From: Microcoleus sp. FACHB-68
GTDB lineage: Bacteria; Cyanobacteriota; Cyanobacteriia; Cyanobacteriales; Oscillatoriaceae
Length of the DNA: 64,000 nt
Assembly (NCBI RefSeq): GCF_014695715.1
Contig: NZ_JACJOT010000001.1
Span: 62,001 to 126,000, forward strand
Direction: 5' to 3'
How positions within the stretch are numbered: the first letter of the stretch is position 1; every line of letters starts with the position of its first letter. The notes under the pieces are model-generated. The model made no database searches, was not told where the DNA came from, and saw only the letters and a program-made list of their open reading frames with translations. The position numbers and the translations under genes are program-made. Below, piece after piece: positions 9,919-19,588 of the stretch.

Positions 9919-10842
9919 TCAATCCTGTTGATTTTGATAACTAACTGTGGCTGTTCTAAGATTACCTTGGTGCTTATCGAGCAACTGCTGACCGGCTTCA
10001 CGTTCCAAACCTGTCCAGTGCATCAGCAGCGCTAACTTCACAGAACGACCACTGCGCTCTAATAAATAACCGGCATCGTCGCGGTTAAGATCAGTCAAGT
10101 CTTGCAGCATTCGCAAAGCACGATCATGGAGCTTTTTATTCGTAACCGCAACATCCACCATGCGATTACCGTAGACTTTGCCCAACTTCACCATAATGCC
10201 GGTGGAGAGGATATTTAACGCCATCTTCGTAACCGTACCGGCTTTCAGTCGAGTTGAACCGGCCAATATTTCTGGGCCAACTATCAGCCGAATATCCAAG
10301 TCAGCCTCTGCACTCACTTGTTCTGCCGGCACACACGCAATCAAAATTGCCGTCGCACCCCGTGCTTTCGCGGCTTGCAAGGCACCATGAACAAACGGAG
10401 TTGTCCCACCGGCAGTAATTCCTACCACCACATCTAGTTTCGTAATGTGCCGGTGAGCAATCGCTTCCGATCCATCCTCAGCCTTGTCTTCCAAATCTTC
10501 AGAACTGCGGATTAAAGCGCCGGCACCCCCAGCAATAATTCCCTGCACCAGTTCCGGCGGCGTGCAGAAGGTAGGCGGACACTCTGCCGCATCCAGCACC
10601 CCCAAACGACCACTTGTGCCGGCACCCACATAAAACAAGCGTCCGCCGCTACGCAGTTTCTCTGCCGTCAGGTCAATTGCCTGTGCCAGTTCTTCCCGCG
10701 CCGCTGCAATTGCCGCAAGCGTCTGAGCATCTTCCCGATTGAACAAATCTACAAATTCCAGCGAACTCAACTGGTCTAAATTTTGACTGTTGGGATTGAT
10801 TTGCTCAGTCAGCAGATGACCGCGTTCCTCCAAATTCTTCAC
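9919..10842 (-). CDS. murQ: N-acetylmuramic acid 6-phosphate etherase
   Basis: Cleaves the lactyl ether of MurNAc-6-phosphate to GlcNAc-6-phosphate and D-lactate during peptidoglycan recycling in the cytosol. The 307-residue product has the usual family length. The SIS-domain signature FYVGAGTSGRLGVLDAAECPP is at residues 70-90, and a C-terminal helical segment (TDLNRDDAGYLLERSGRSVKLA) is typical of MurQ. The start is a GTG at 10842, supported by AAAGGAT upstream and by the conserved opening NLEERGHLLTEQINP. The upstream DUF3110 gene ends 10 bases before it, so the two are likely co-transcribed. Confidence 0.95.
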   Translation of the reverse strand: MKNLEERGHLLTEQINPNSQNLDQLSSLEFVDLFNREDAQTLAAIAAAREELAQAIDLTAEKLRSGGRLFYVGAGTSGRLGVLDAAECPPTFCTPPELVQGIIAGGAGALIRSSEDLEDKAEDGSEAIAHRHITKLDVVVGITAGGTTPFVHGALQAAKARGATAILIACVPAEQVSAEADLDIRLIVGPEILAGSTRLKAGTVTKMALNILSTGIMVKLGKVYGNRMVDVAVTNKKLHDRALRMLQDLTDLNRDDAGYLLERSGRSVKLALLMHWTGLEREAGQQLLDKHQGNLRTATVSYQNQQD

Positions 10843-10852
10843 CGTTTATCCT

Positions 10853-11221
10853 TTATAAAAGACCTTCGAGTTGCCGGCGAATGCGATCAAGTTCAGATTG
10901 AGACATCTCTTCTTCCTCAACACTGTCGGCTTGCCATTCTGTTTCTTCCACATTGCTTTCTGGGGGAAGTGCCAGCTCACCTGCCGGCACTAATTCCCAG
11001 TCATAGTCGGCGCTGCGGCAAAACTCTATAACTTCTTCGTCGTCTACCGTTTCCACCGATGGAGCAGGAAAATCTTGAGCTTCTAAACGCAATGCGTAGC
11101 GCGTGGCATCGTCTTCAGACTCGAACATGAGAACTTTATTGCGTTGCGATCGCAGATCCTTAAGCGTATGAATTCCCTCATTCTCGGTTCGGGCGTTAAA
11201 GATTAAGACGAACACTCGCAT
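10853..11221 (-). CDS. DUF3110 domain protein
   Basis: A 122-residue protein whose first ~65 residues match DUF3110, a small cyanobacterial/plastid domain (MRVFVLIFNARTENEGIHTL, then a strand with KVLMFESEDDATRYALRLEAQDFP). The rest is acidic (EETEWQADSVEEEEMSQSELD), ending in a short predicted helix. It has no signal peptide or membrane segment. It sits 10 bases upstream of murQ in the same direction. Molecular function is unknown; the operon arrangement alone does not establish a role in wall recycling. Confidence 0.85.
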   Translation of the reverse strand: MRVFVLIFNARTENEGIHTLKDLRSQRNKVLMFESEDDATRYALRLEAQDFPAPSVETVDDEEVIEFCRSADYDWELVPAGELALPPESNVEETEWQADSVEEEEMSQSELDRIRRQLEGLL

Positions 11222-11310
11222 GACCTCAAAAGACTTGCTAAACTCCTTGCCTCATATTTTCACATCCTACCATCCGCTCAACGCTGTCGGATTGCCAGAA
11301 ACAATCTTTC

Positions 11311-11473
11311 TAAGAGGATGTTTGAAAAGTTGCAAAACAGATAACCCTCATCCCCCAACCCCTTCTCTCCTAGGCGAAGGGGAGGGAGTTTCCGGTTTTC
11401 CCTCTGATGTGGGAGAGGATTAGGGTGAGGGCGCTTCAAAGTTTGGTTCTAGACTTTATCAAACATCCTCTCA
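11311..11473. mobile_element. MITE-like element with terminal inverted repeats
   Basis: The ends TAAGAGGATGTTTGA (11311) and TCAAACATCCTCTCA (to 11473) are inverted copies differing at one position. The 163-base interior has no coding capacity and is itself partly palindromic (CCCTCATCCCCC near 11346 against GATTAGGGTGAGGG near 11418). Size, termini and structure fit a non-autonomous element mobilised by a transposase elsewhere. No clear target-site duplication was identified. Confidence 0.65.
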
Positions 11474-11505
11474 GATTGCCGGCAATCTTGCATTCCCCAA
11501 TTTAT

Positions 11506-12345
11506 TTAAATAACTAGCGGAGTGAAAGCACTCGTATTGATGGAGCCGGTGTTCGCACCCTGGACAATCGCCAAGACGAGATTCGTGCCTTGATCTTGAT
11601 CGGGGTCTTGAATTTGAATAATTACGTTGCCGTTCTGAGCCTCTGTGCCGGCGGAAATTCGTAAATCTGCAAACGTCAGATCCTCTGCTAATACAATTAA
11701 ATCTTGACCATTGACAAAATCAACAATGAAGTCTGCACCCGTGAGGGATGAGCCGCCGGTTCCTTTACCGATCACAAACCTGTCTAGCCCATCCCCGCCA
11801 GTTAACGTATCAGGACCCAGATCGCCAAATAGTGTATCATTGCCGGCCTCTCCGAGAAGGCTATCAGCCTCTTGCCCGCCACGCACCGTGTCATCCCCAG
11901 CGCCACCATAAACCGTATCACTGTCTCGGTTGCCATTGACATAGTCATTGCCGGCTTCCCCAAAGAGTTGATCCCCACTTTGTCCGCCCAGGATTGTATC
12001 GTCACCCTCGCCGCCTAAAAGTGAGTCTAAATCTCGGTTTCCGAAAATTTGGTCATTGCCGGCATTTCCTAGGATTGTGTCATCGCCATCGCTGCCCAAA
12101 AGCGTATCGTTCCCGCCATTGCCAATAAGACTGTCATCCCCCAAATCGCCTTGAAGCGTATCGCCACCAGCGCCGCCGGTAAGGGTATCATTGCCGGTTG
12201 TCCCCTGTCCTGTTGCTGTATTCCCGCCAGCTGTGCCACCGACTGCAGCACCATCATTCAAATCAGGAAGCTCGATAATTCCCTCATAAAAACCTTCCAG
12301 CAACTCTTTGTCTTGCACGAACTCTGGAAGAACAGCAGTTGGCAT
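11506..12345 (-). CDS. RTX (hemolysin-type calcium-binding repeat) protein
   Basis: A 279-residue protein. A ~35-residue head (MPTAVLPEFVQDKELLEGFYEG) is followed by a Gly/Thr linker and some ten GGxGxDxLxG-type nonapeptides (for example GGAGGDTLQGDLGDDSLIG), which form calcium-binding beta-rolls. The last ~75 residues resemble the post-repeat cap of cyanobacterial RTX proteins (DRFVIGKGTG.....DFIVDFVNGQDLIVL). It has no N-terminal signal peptide, as expected for type I secretion, but no secretion genes are nearby. GAGGT upstream supports the start. Likely an extracellular or surface protein; no enzymatic domain is visible. Confidence 0.88.
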   Translation of the reverse strand: MPTAVLPEFVQDKELLEGFYEGIIELPDLNDGAAVGGTAGGNTATGQGTTGNDTLTGGAGGDTLQGDLGDDSLIGNGGNDTLLGSDGDDTILGNAGNDQIFGNRDLDSLLGGEGDDTILGGQSGDQLFGEAGNDYVNGNRDSDTVYGGAGDDTVRGGQEADSLLGEAGNDTLFGDLGPDTLTGGDGLDRFVIGKGTGGSSLTGADFIVDFVNGQDLIVLAEDLTFADLRISAGTEAQNGNVIIQIQDPDQDQGTNLVLAIVQGANTGSINTSAFTPLVI

Positions 12346-12692
12346 GGCTTTACCTCACTGGAAACTTGAAAAGATGCCTCACGTTTTACTAGATTATCTC
12401 AAACTCGGCGATTAAAGCACTTTCACCTTATGTCGCCCGATTTGCCGGCTGTTACTTTTTTCTTCGGGTGAAAAGTGAAACAAATTGATCGGTTTTCAGT
12501 TCTGTGTTTACCGGCAGCCTCAGAAAAACGGATCAATTCGGTTGAAACGATCTTCTTGAGACAGAGTCTTCGTTAACATAACTTTGGCACGTTTTCCTGA
12601 CTCTGCAATAGCTTTCCGTTCCGATTGCCTGAATAGGTAACACAAAAATTCCGGAACAGATTCGGAAAGCCTCCTTATGAGGTAACGATGAG
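12346..12692. other. Divergent intergenic region
   Basis: 347 bases between the RTX gene and the tamB-like gene. Frames here that run into the tamB gene on the other strand are not convincing. It should carry the promoters of both genes; no distinctive operator or RNA structure was seen. Confidence 0.5.
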
Positions 12693-15600
12693 ATGACCAA
12701 CTCTCCAAATTCAGGCAACCAAACAGAACCCACTTCTAATCGGCGTCGCTGGCCGATCTTATTGAAGCGCACCGGCATTGCCTTGGGTCTTACCTTGGGC
12801 GTTGGAGCGGTGGCTGGTGGTGGGTATGTGTGGTATTTTGTCAACAATAAGTTGGCTCCACTCGTCGAAAAAGAACTCACTGAAACCCTACAGCGGCCCG
12901 TCCAGCTAGGGCAGGTAAACCGCTTTACCCTCGCCGGCTTACGGTTTGGCCCCTCACGGCTTCCCCCGACTGCTACTGATCCGGATCGTGCTTCTGTGGA
13001 AGCCGTGGAAATCGGGTTTAACATCCTGCAACTGTTGGCGACCCGAAACTTAATTTTAGATATCACCCTGGTTAAGCCGGATGTGTATATCGAGCAAGAT
13101 CCCGACGGAGAGTGGATTACAGTTCCAAAACTGGTTGAAAGAGCGGCATCCGGGCCAATCAGAACCGAAATTGACACGATTCGGGTGCGAAATGCCAATG
13201 TCGTGCTGCTGCCGAGTGGAGGCAGAGAAGTAAAGGGTCAGGAAATTCCTGGCGGTGCCCCCGTGCCGGCTCCAGCGCCAGGGCAGCCAGCCCCCGCACA
13301 AGGTCAGCCGACGAACAATTTACCCCCCACTCCCAACACCCCAATTACATTGACGCCGGTTAATGGCTCACTGCAACTGCGGGATCGAAATCAACGATTT
13401 ATCTATGATGTAACCGGCCAGCCTACCACCGGCGGCAGTTTCAACGTGGCCGGTAATACGGTGCTGCCGAGTCTAGCAACGAATTTAAACATCCAAGCGC
13501 GGGATTTTTTGGCCGTTGACTTGGATCGATTACTAAAACGGACTGTTACACTTCCCATTGCCTTATATGCCGGCAGATTAGACGGAAGCTTAGAAGTTCA
13601 AGTGCGGCGGGACGAACAGGCAGACTTAAGGGGAACCGCACAAGTTAAAGGCGTGACGGCTAAAATCGATCCCCTGCCACAACCGCTGTTTCAGACAAAT
13701 GGTCAGTTGCAGTTTGCCGGCCAAAATGTGGGCGTGCAGAATGTTACGACAATTTACGGAAAAGTGCCGGCGCAAGCTCAAGGCTTCATTTCACTCAAGG
13801 AAGATTCTAATCTAGCAATCCAAGTTCCACCTGTTAGCGTGGCGGACGCTTTGGAAGCACTGACTGTGGAAATTCCATTTACAACGGAAGGAATTGTCCA
13901 AGCCAACATCCTGGTGCGGGGTCAGATTACCGATCCCGTGGTGACTGGAACCGTGACAACACCTGAAGCGGTGAAGTCGGACAAGCCACCTTTATTGGTA
14001 GACAAAGTGAATTTAGACCGGCTTTCCGCCGGCTTTAAGTTCACCCAAGGATTAGTTGCTCTAGATAATATTCGCGCGGCTCCGACTGTTGGCGGCCAAG
14101 TCACCGGCGAGGGCACCATTCGCTTGGGTTTAAATCAAGCGCCCCCTGTTTTAAACATCGTATTTCAGGGCGAAAAACTGCCGGGGGATGCCCTCGCCCA
14201 GCTTTATAACATCCCTGCGCCGATTAATATAGGCCAGGTTGCGGCTGCCGGCGAAATTGTTGGCCCTAACACCAACCTCCAAACTACGGTGCGATGGCAA
14301 GCACCGCAAGCGGCGTACCCAGCGAAGGGAACAGCCATCGTGCTGGGGGAAAGTGTGTTGTTTCGGGATACGGTTGCGACGGTTGCCAGTGGCACTGTGG
14401 CAGCCCAAGGCCAGTTGGTGATTGGCAAGGCGTGGGAGGCAACGATTGAGCCTTTGGGGCTGGCTTTGAGCGAACTGCCAGAGGTGGTAGCAAACGTCTC
14501 ACCGGACATAAAGGTGTCAGACCTCCAGAAGCTGAATAACCTGTCCGGACGCATCCTTAGAGGTCGAATTCGCTTGTCTGGCCCGATAGAGAATGCCAAC
14601 GCCGAAACAATTGATGCTAGCGGTCAGGTGCTCGTCAACATTGCCGGCGGTTCGGCTGAGGTGAATGGTGAGCTGAATGAGGGCCAATGGCAGGCCACCG
14701 TTGCGCCTTCGGGACTGGAAGTAGACCAGCTGGCACAAATTGCCGCCTCTGTCTCAGAGGAGGGCAAATCTCCCTTATCTCAGAAAAATCTCGCATCGTT
14801 ACAGGGTCAGGTGACGGGGGGAGAAATCACTTTTTCCGGGCCGGTTGCTGAACTAACACCGGCAGCCATTGATGCTGAGGGAAATCTGAGTTTGCGGGTT
14901 GCCGGCGGTACGGCGAACGTCACCGGCCAACTCGACGGCGGGCAGTGGCAAGCGTCGGTTGAAGGTTCGGAAGTTCAAATTAGCCGGTTCTTGCCCGATA
15001 ATTTATCGCAAGTTGGCCCGGTGAGCGGACGGGTGAATCTGTCAGGGACAACGGATAGCTTGACAGTTGAATCCATTAATGCTGATGGATCAGGCAATAT
15101 TGGGGTAGCCGGCGGCACTCTCAGCATTGAGGATGTGCGAGTTGCAAATGGTCGCTGGCAGGCGTCGGTGGATGCAAATCGGCTAGCGCTCAATCCCTTC
15201 TTGCCAGAGTCTGTAGGAGCTTATGGGAAAACCTTGGGACGCTTCACCGGCTCGTTTGATTTAGCCGGCAGCACCAGTTCTTTCGCCGCCGATACCGTGA
15301 GTGTGAATGGTTCCGGCAGTCTTGCCGTTGCCGATGGTTCTGCCAATGTGACGGTTGCAACCAATGCTGGACAGTGGCGGGCGACGGTTGACGCTGACCA
15401 AGTGCCGCTGACGCCCTTTTTACCCAATCAAGCGGCAGCAGTGGCCGGTCAGTTGGGCCGGTTTGATGGCACGTTCAATTTATCTGGAAATACCGAATCC
15501 TTTGCTGTGGAAAAAATTCGCGTCAATGGATCTGGAAGCCTTGCTGTGGCAGGAGGTTCGGCTGATCTGAGCGTGGCAACGACGAATGGACGGTGGCAGG

Positions 15601-18600
15601 CAACCGTTGAAGCCGCAGCCGTGCCGGTGGCTCCCTTTTTGCCGGCACAAGCAGCAGGAATTGCGGATGATTTGGGACAGCTAACCGGCACGTTTAATTT
15701 ATCAGGACGTACCGATTCCTTAACTTTAGCCGCGATCAATGCCACCGGCTCTGGAAGCTTGGGGGTTGCCGGTGGGACAGTTGAGGCCCAAAATGTGCGG
15801 GTGGCTAACGGTCAATGGCAGGCAAATGTGGAACCAACCGGCGTTCAACTGAGCCGGTTTTCTCCCGATTTGCGGGGGTTATTTAGTGGTGATTTAAATG
15901 TGTCCGGTAGTTTAACGCAGTTAACACCGGCAGCGATTCGCGCTCAAGGCGATGTGCGTTTTTCTGAAGGGGTGGCGATCATCAACGATCCTCTGACGGC
16001 TGCGATTGTCTGGGACGGTGAAAAGGTGCAAATTAACCAGGCAACCGCCCCTGGTGTAGACGCCAGAGGCTTTCTCTACGCACAGCTAGAAGGTGCCGGT
16101 GCGCCTCAATTGACGGGCATTGATTTAAATGTACAAGCGAGTAAGTTTAATCTTAAAAACCTCCCGCTGGAACAACTTCCCGATGCGGTGGCATTTACCG
16201 GCCTGAGTGATTTTACTGGACGCATCACCGGCACGCCCAGTACGCCCCAGGTGGTGGGAGATGTGCGGGTATATGACTTGGTGCTGAATCAAGTTGCATT
16301 CGAGCCGGTTCTTAGCGGTAGTGTGAATTATGCTGCCGGCAAACAAGTGAACTTGCAACTGGCTGGCACTCAAGACCAAATTGCCTTCAATTTAGATGAA
16401 AATAACCTTCCCACGAATTTTCTCGTCCGTCGCGGGGAAGCCTTTGCTAGCGGCACTCGCACCGGCAATCAGTTGCAACTCAGTGTCGAACAGTTTCCTT
16501 TAACCGCACTGAACTTGCCAGCGCCGGCAGTTGCAGGGCCAGGATTTGTTACTGGCAAGGTTTCTGGCAACTTTGATGTGAATTTGGGAAATTACCTTGC
16601 AACGCGAGATTTCACGTCTCTACAGTTGGCTGGAGCCGTTAGGATTGATGATCCCCGCGTTGGATATATCAAAGCGGATAGTTTCGAGGGTCAGCTCAGC
16701 TTTGTTAATGGGGCGGCAAGCCTCACCGGCGGCGAGTTGCAGATTGGAGAAAGTCAGTATTTGTTAGCCGGCAGCGTCACAGCCGGCCCGAACCCGCAAT
16801 ACCAAGCTCAGGTAAGGGTGGTGCAAGGCAAGTTGCAGCAAATCCTGACATCGCTGCAAGTGTTTAGGCTACAGGATCTCACGCGAGGAGCGCAGGCACC
16901 TGACTACGCCAGTGGGGCTGAGGTAGCCCCTGTGGGAGTCGGTTTGCCCAATGCGGATTTGCTGACTCAATTGCGCCGGTTTTCCGAAATTGATGCCCTA
17001 TTAGATCAGCAAAGGGCGGCGCGAGAAGAGTCTTCGCCATTGCCAGATTTAGCCGAGTTGGATGGCGCATTTGGGGCGGAAATTAACGTAGCCGGTTCCT
17101 TGCAGACTGGGGTGGAGGAAGCAAGATTTCAGGTGCGCGGCCAAGATTGGAACTGGGGGCGCTACACGGTGGATCAGGTGGTTGCCGATGGCAGTTTTGA
17201 TGACGGGGTGCTGACGCTGCTGCCGCTACGCTTTGAACGGGGAGACACGCTGGTGGCTTTCTCTGGAAAAATTGGCGGTGAAAATCAATCGGGACAGTTG
17301 CAAGTGCAAAATTTCCCGGTAGAACCGTTGCAGGATTTTGCGGCGCAGTTTGGGCCGGTGCCGGTGGATGTCACCGGCAAGCTAAATGCGAAGGCAACTT
17401 TGGGCGGCAGTTTGTTGAATCCGCAAGCGATCGGGGAAATCCGGCTGGAAGAGGGAACGCTGAACCAGACGCCCATTCAAACGGCACAGGCGAGTTTCTC
17501 TTATTCACAAGCTCGTTTGGAGTTTGGCGCGACGGCGGTGGTTTCCGGTCCCGATCCGATTCAAGTGGTTGGCAGTGTGCCTTTCCCGGCGCTGCCAGGG
17601 AATGACCAGATCAATGTGGCGGTGAATGTGCAAAATGAGGGTCTGGCGCTGTTAAATGTGCTTAGCGGCCAGGAGATTAGATGGGTTGATGGTCAGGGAC
17701 AGGTACAGGTGCGTGTAGAGGGGACTTTAAATGCGCCGACCATTACGGGGGTTGCTCAGGTTCAGAATGCAACGCTGGAAGCGAGGCTGCTACCGGAACC
17801 TTTAACCGATGTGACGGGAAGAGTTTTGTTTAACCGTGACCGCATTGTGGTAGAAGGCATTCAAGGTCAGTTCAGTGATGGCCAAGTTGTGGCTCAGGGT
17901 GTGTTGCCGATTGTGAATGAACTTGCACCCGATGATCCAGGCCGGCAGAATCCTTTGCGGATCAGTCTTGACCGGCTGGCGGTGAATCTCAAAGGCTTAT
18001 ATCGCGGCGGTGTCACCGGCTTAGTTGGAATTGGTGGGACGGCCCTACAACCTGTAGTGAGCGGGCGCATTCAGCTCAATGATGGTCAGGTTTTGCTGGC
18101 TGACGCGGCGGCGGCGGGTGGCGGCGGCGGCGGTGTCGGTGGCGCTGCCGGCGGGGGTGCCGGTGGCGGTGGCCCAGAGGTTAGTTTTAACCAACTGGTG
18201 TTGGTTCTGGGCGATAATCTCAGAATTACCCGCCAGCCGGTGTTGAATTTCGCAGCGACCGGCAATCTAACAATTAATGGCCCTCTGTATGACCTGCAAC
18301 CGAGTGGAACGATTAGCTTGACGCGCGGCGAGGTCAATTTATTTACCACTCAGTTCAGGCTAGATGGTGGCTACCCACAGACGGCGACGTTTACCCCTGA
18401 AGGAGGTTTAAACCCCTATCTGGATGTCCGGTTAGCAGCGTCTGTTGCTGAGGTGAGGGGAAGCCTGCAGCCTATCAAGGCTGGGTCGTCTGAGATTAAT
18501 GACGCTCTCACTGGTTTGGGAGAAGCGCAAACGGTTCGGATTATTGCCAAAGTAGAAGGGCCGGCGAGCCAACTGTTTGATAATCTGGAGCTGACGAGTT

Positions 18601-19004
18601 CTCCAGGGCGCAGCGAATCTGAGATTGTAGGGTTGCTGGGTGGCGGCTTTGTGAATACCTTGGGACGAGGAGACACGACGCTGGCGATCGCTAACTTGGC
18701 CGGTTCCGCTTTGCTCAGTCCGATTGAATCATTGCTGGGTCGAGCTTTGGGACTTAGTGAGTTTCGTCTATTTCCGACGATCACGACGAAGGATGGAACG
18801 AGTTCTTCGAGTTTGGATTTGGCGGCTGAAGCCGGCTTTGATATCACTCGCAATATCTCAGCTTCGATTTTAAGGGTTCTCACTGACGATCAACCCACGG
18901 ATTTCAGTCTCCGCTACCGGCTCAACGAGCAACTTCTTCTAAGGGGTTCAACCGATTTCTCTGGAGAAAGTCGTGCAACGGTTGAGTATGATGTTCGTTT
19001 TTAA
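12693..19004 (+). CDS. tamB: TamB-like translocation and assembly module protein (DUF490)
   Basis: A 2103-residue envelope protein with one N-terminal membrane anchor (RWPILLKRTGIALGLTLGVG, about residues 14-40) and a giant beta-rich periplasmic body. It ends in the conserved TamB/DUF490 C-terminal domain: GSADFSGESRATVEYDVRF-type ending, preceded by GRSESEIVGLLGGGFVN and LGLSEFRLFPT. In proteobacteria TamB works with the TamA barrel in outer-membrane biogenesis and phospholipid transport; cyanobacterial homologs are comparably long and also occur in plastid envelopes (Tic236). Residues ~630-1090 are degenerate tandem repeats of ~70 residues. A Pro/Ala linker lies near 195-215 and a Gly-rich run near 1805-1830. 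It stands alone as a transcription unit, convergent with the next gene. Confidence 0.93.
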   Translation: MTNSPNSGNQTEPTSNRRRWPILLKRTGIALGLTLGVGAVAGGGYVWYFVNNKLAPLVEKELTETLQRPVQLGQVNRFTLAGLRFGPSRLPPTATDPDRASVEAVEIGFNILQLLATRNLILDITLVKPDVYIEQDPDGEWITVPKLVERAASGPIRTEIDTIRVRNANVVLLPSGGREVKGQEIPGGAPVPAPAPGQPAPAQGQPTNNLPPTPNTPITLTPVNGSLQLRDRNQRFIYDVTGQPTTGGSFNVAGNTVLPSLATNLNIQARDFLAVDLDRLLKRTVTLPIALYAGRLDGSLEVQVRRDEQADLRGTAQVKGVTAKIDPLPQPLFQTNGQLQFAGQNVGVQNVTTIYGKVPAQAQGFISLKEDSNLAIQVPPVSVADALEALTVEIPFTTEGIVQANILVRGQITDPVVTGTVTTPEAVKSDKPPLLVDKVNLDRLSAGFKFTQGLVALDNIRAAPTVGGQVTGEGTIRLGLNQAPPVLNIVFQGEKLPGDALAQLYNIPAPINIGQVAAAGEIVGPNTNLQTTVRWQAPQAAYPAKGTAIVLGESVLFRDTVATVASGTVAAQGQLVIGKAWEATIEPLGLALSELPEVVANVSPDIKVSDLQKLNNLSGRILRGRIRLSGPIENANAETIDASGQVLVNIAGGSAEVNGELNEGQWQATVAPSGLEVDQLAQIAASVSEEGKSPLSQKNLASLQGQVTGGEITFSGPVAELTPAAIDAEGNLSLRVAGGTANVTGQLDGGQWQASVEGSEVQISRFLPDNLSQVGPVSGRVNLSGTTDSLTVESINADGSGNIGVAGGTLSIEDVRVANGRWQASVDANRLALNPFLPESVGAYGKTLGRFTGSFDLAGSTSSFAADTVSVNGSGSLAVADGSANVTVATNAGQWRATVDADQVPLTPFLPNQAAAVAGQLGRFDGTFNLSGNTESFAVEKIRVNGSGSLAVAGGSADLSVATTNGRWQATVEAAAVPVAPFLPAQAAGIADDLGQLTGTFNLSGRTDSLTLAAINATGSGSLGVAGGTVEAQNVRVANGQWQANVEPTGVQLSRFSPDLRGLFSGDLNVSGSLTQLTPAAIRAQGDVRFSEGVAIINDPLTAAIVWDGEKVQINQATAPGVDARGFLYAQLEGAGAPQLTGIDLNVQASKFNLKNLPLEQLPDAVAFTGLSDFTGRITGTPSTPQVVGDVRVYDLVLNQVAFEPVLSGSVNYAAGKQVNLQLAGTQDQIAFNLDENNLPTNFLVRRGEAFASGTRTGNQLQLSVEQFPLTALNLPAPAVAGPGFVTGKVSGNFDVNLGNYLATRDFTSLQLAGAVRIDDPRVGYIKADSFEGQLSFVNGAASLTGGELQIGESQYLLAGSVTAGPNPQYQAQVRVVQGKLQQILTSLQVFRLQDLTRGAQAPDYASGAEVAPVGVGLPNADLLTQLRRFSEIDALLDQQRAAREESSPLPDLAELDGAFGAEINVAGSLQTGVEEARFQVRGQDWNWGRYTVDQVVADGSFDDGVLTLLPLRFERGDTLVAFSGKIGGENQSGQLQVQNFPVEPLQDFAAQFGPVPVDVTGKLNAKATLGGSLLNPQAIGEIRLEEGTLNQTPIQTAQASFSYSQARLEFGATAVVSGPDPIQVVGSVPFPALPGNDQINVAVNVQNEGLALLNVLSGQEIRWVDGQGQVQVRVEGTLNAPTITGVAQVQNATLEARLLPEPLTDVTGRVLFNRDRIVVEGIQGQFSDGQVVAQGVLPIVNELAPDDPGRQNPLRISLDRLAVNLKGLYRGGVTGLVGIGGTALQPVVSGRIQLNDGQVLLADAAAAGGGGGGVGGAAGGGAGGGGPEVSFNQLVLVLGDNLRITRQPVLNFAATGNLTINGPLYDLQPSGTISLTRGEVNLFTTQFRLDGGYPQTATFTPEGGLNPYLDVRLAASVAEVRGSLQPIKAGSSEINDALTGLGEAQTVRIIAKVEGPASQLFDNLELTSSPGRSESEIVGLLGGGFVNTLGRGDTTLAIANLAGSALLSPIESLLGRALGLSEFRLFPTITTKDGTSSSSLDLAAEAGFDITRNISASILRVLTDDQPTDFSLRYRLNEQLLLRGSTDFSGESRATVEYDVRF

Positions 19005-19017
19005 GGAAATCCTCAAA

Positions 19018-19044
19018 GTAGGGTGCGTAAGTCACGCACCCTAC
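19018..19044. terminator. Perfect hairpin between convergent genes
   Basis: GTAGGGTGCGT and ACGCACCCTAC form a perfect 11-bp stem with a five-base loop. It starts 13 bases after the tamB stop and 28 bases before the convergent gene's stop, so it can serve both. It belongs to a recurrent GTAGGGT hairpin family in this window. Confidence 0.6.
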
Positions 19045-19071
19045 AATCTGGTAGATGAATTTCCCATCCTT

Positions 19072-19422
19072 CTAAATTTTTAGAAACTGATAGATTAGAC
19101 TTCTCACGAAAGCTAATAAAATCGCACCCAGCAAAGCGCTCCAAAAACCATAGCGCAGTCTAAAGCCGGTGACTAAATAAGCGGCTAATCCAAAGATAAT
19201 CGCGTTGAGAATAATTGAGAATAAGCCAAAAGTTACCACCGTTAGGGGTAACGCCAAAATCTGTAGAATTGGACGCACAAAAGCATTCAAAAGTCCAAAA
19301 ACTGCTGCGGAAAGTAATGCTTTATTAAATCCGTCGATTTCCACCCCGATAGGCAGATATGAAATGGCAAACAAACTAACCGCAGTAATTAGCCAAGTAA
19401 TTAAAAGTGAAACCAGATCCAT
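19072..19422 (-). CDS. Phage holin family 4 (PF04020-type) membrane protein
   Basis: A 116-residue protein with four hydrophobic segments (roughly residues 3-24, 34-55, 57-83 and 93-112). The core LNAFVRPILQILALPLTVVTFGLFS is the recognisable signature of the small integral-membrane family named after phage holin 4. Despite the name, chromosomal members in cyanobacteria are not linked to prophage, and no phage genes are near. The ATG is preceded by GAGGA at a good distance. Function unknown; plasma or thylakoid membrane inferred. Confidence 0.85.
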   Translation of the reverse strand: MDLVSLLITWLITAVSLFAISYLPIGVEIDGFNKALLSAAVFGLLNAFVRPILQILALPLTVVTFGLFSIILNAIIFGLAAYLVTGFRLRYGFWSALLGAILLAFVRSLIYQFLKI

Positions 19423-19588
19423 AACTTGCTGTCCTCACAAAAATATAAGCAAACTGATGGGCACAGGCCATATTCCTAGAGGCTAACAGACTCTTCAGGA
19501 TTTCTTGATAATTTTTGTTTTTTTTAATAAATCGTTTAAGAAAAGGTACAAGAAAAAGTTTTTGCTTTGATCTTCTACCTCTTCGCTT

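Noticed and set aside
19072-19422. Holin as evidence of prophage
   Set aside because: The family name is historical. No phage structural, lysis or integrase genes surround it.
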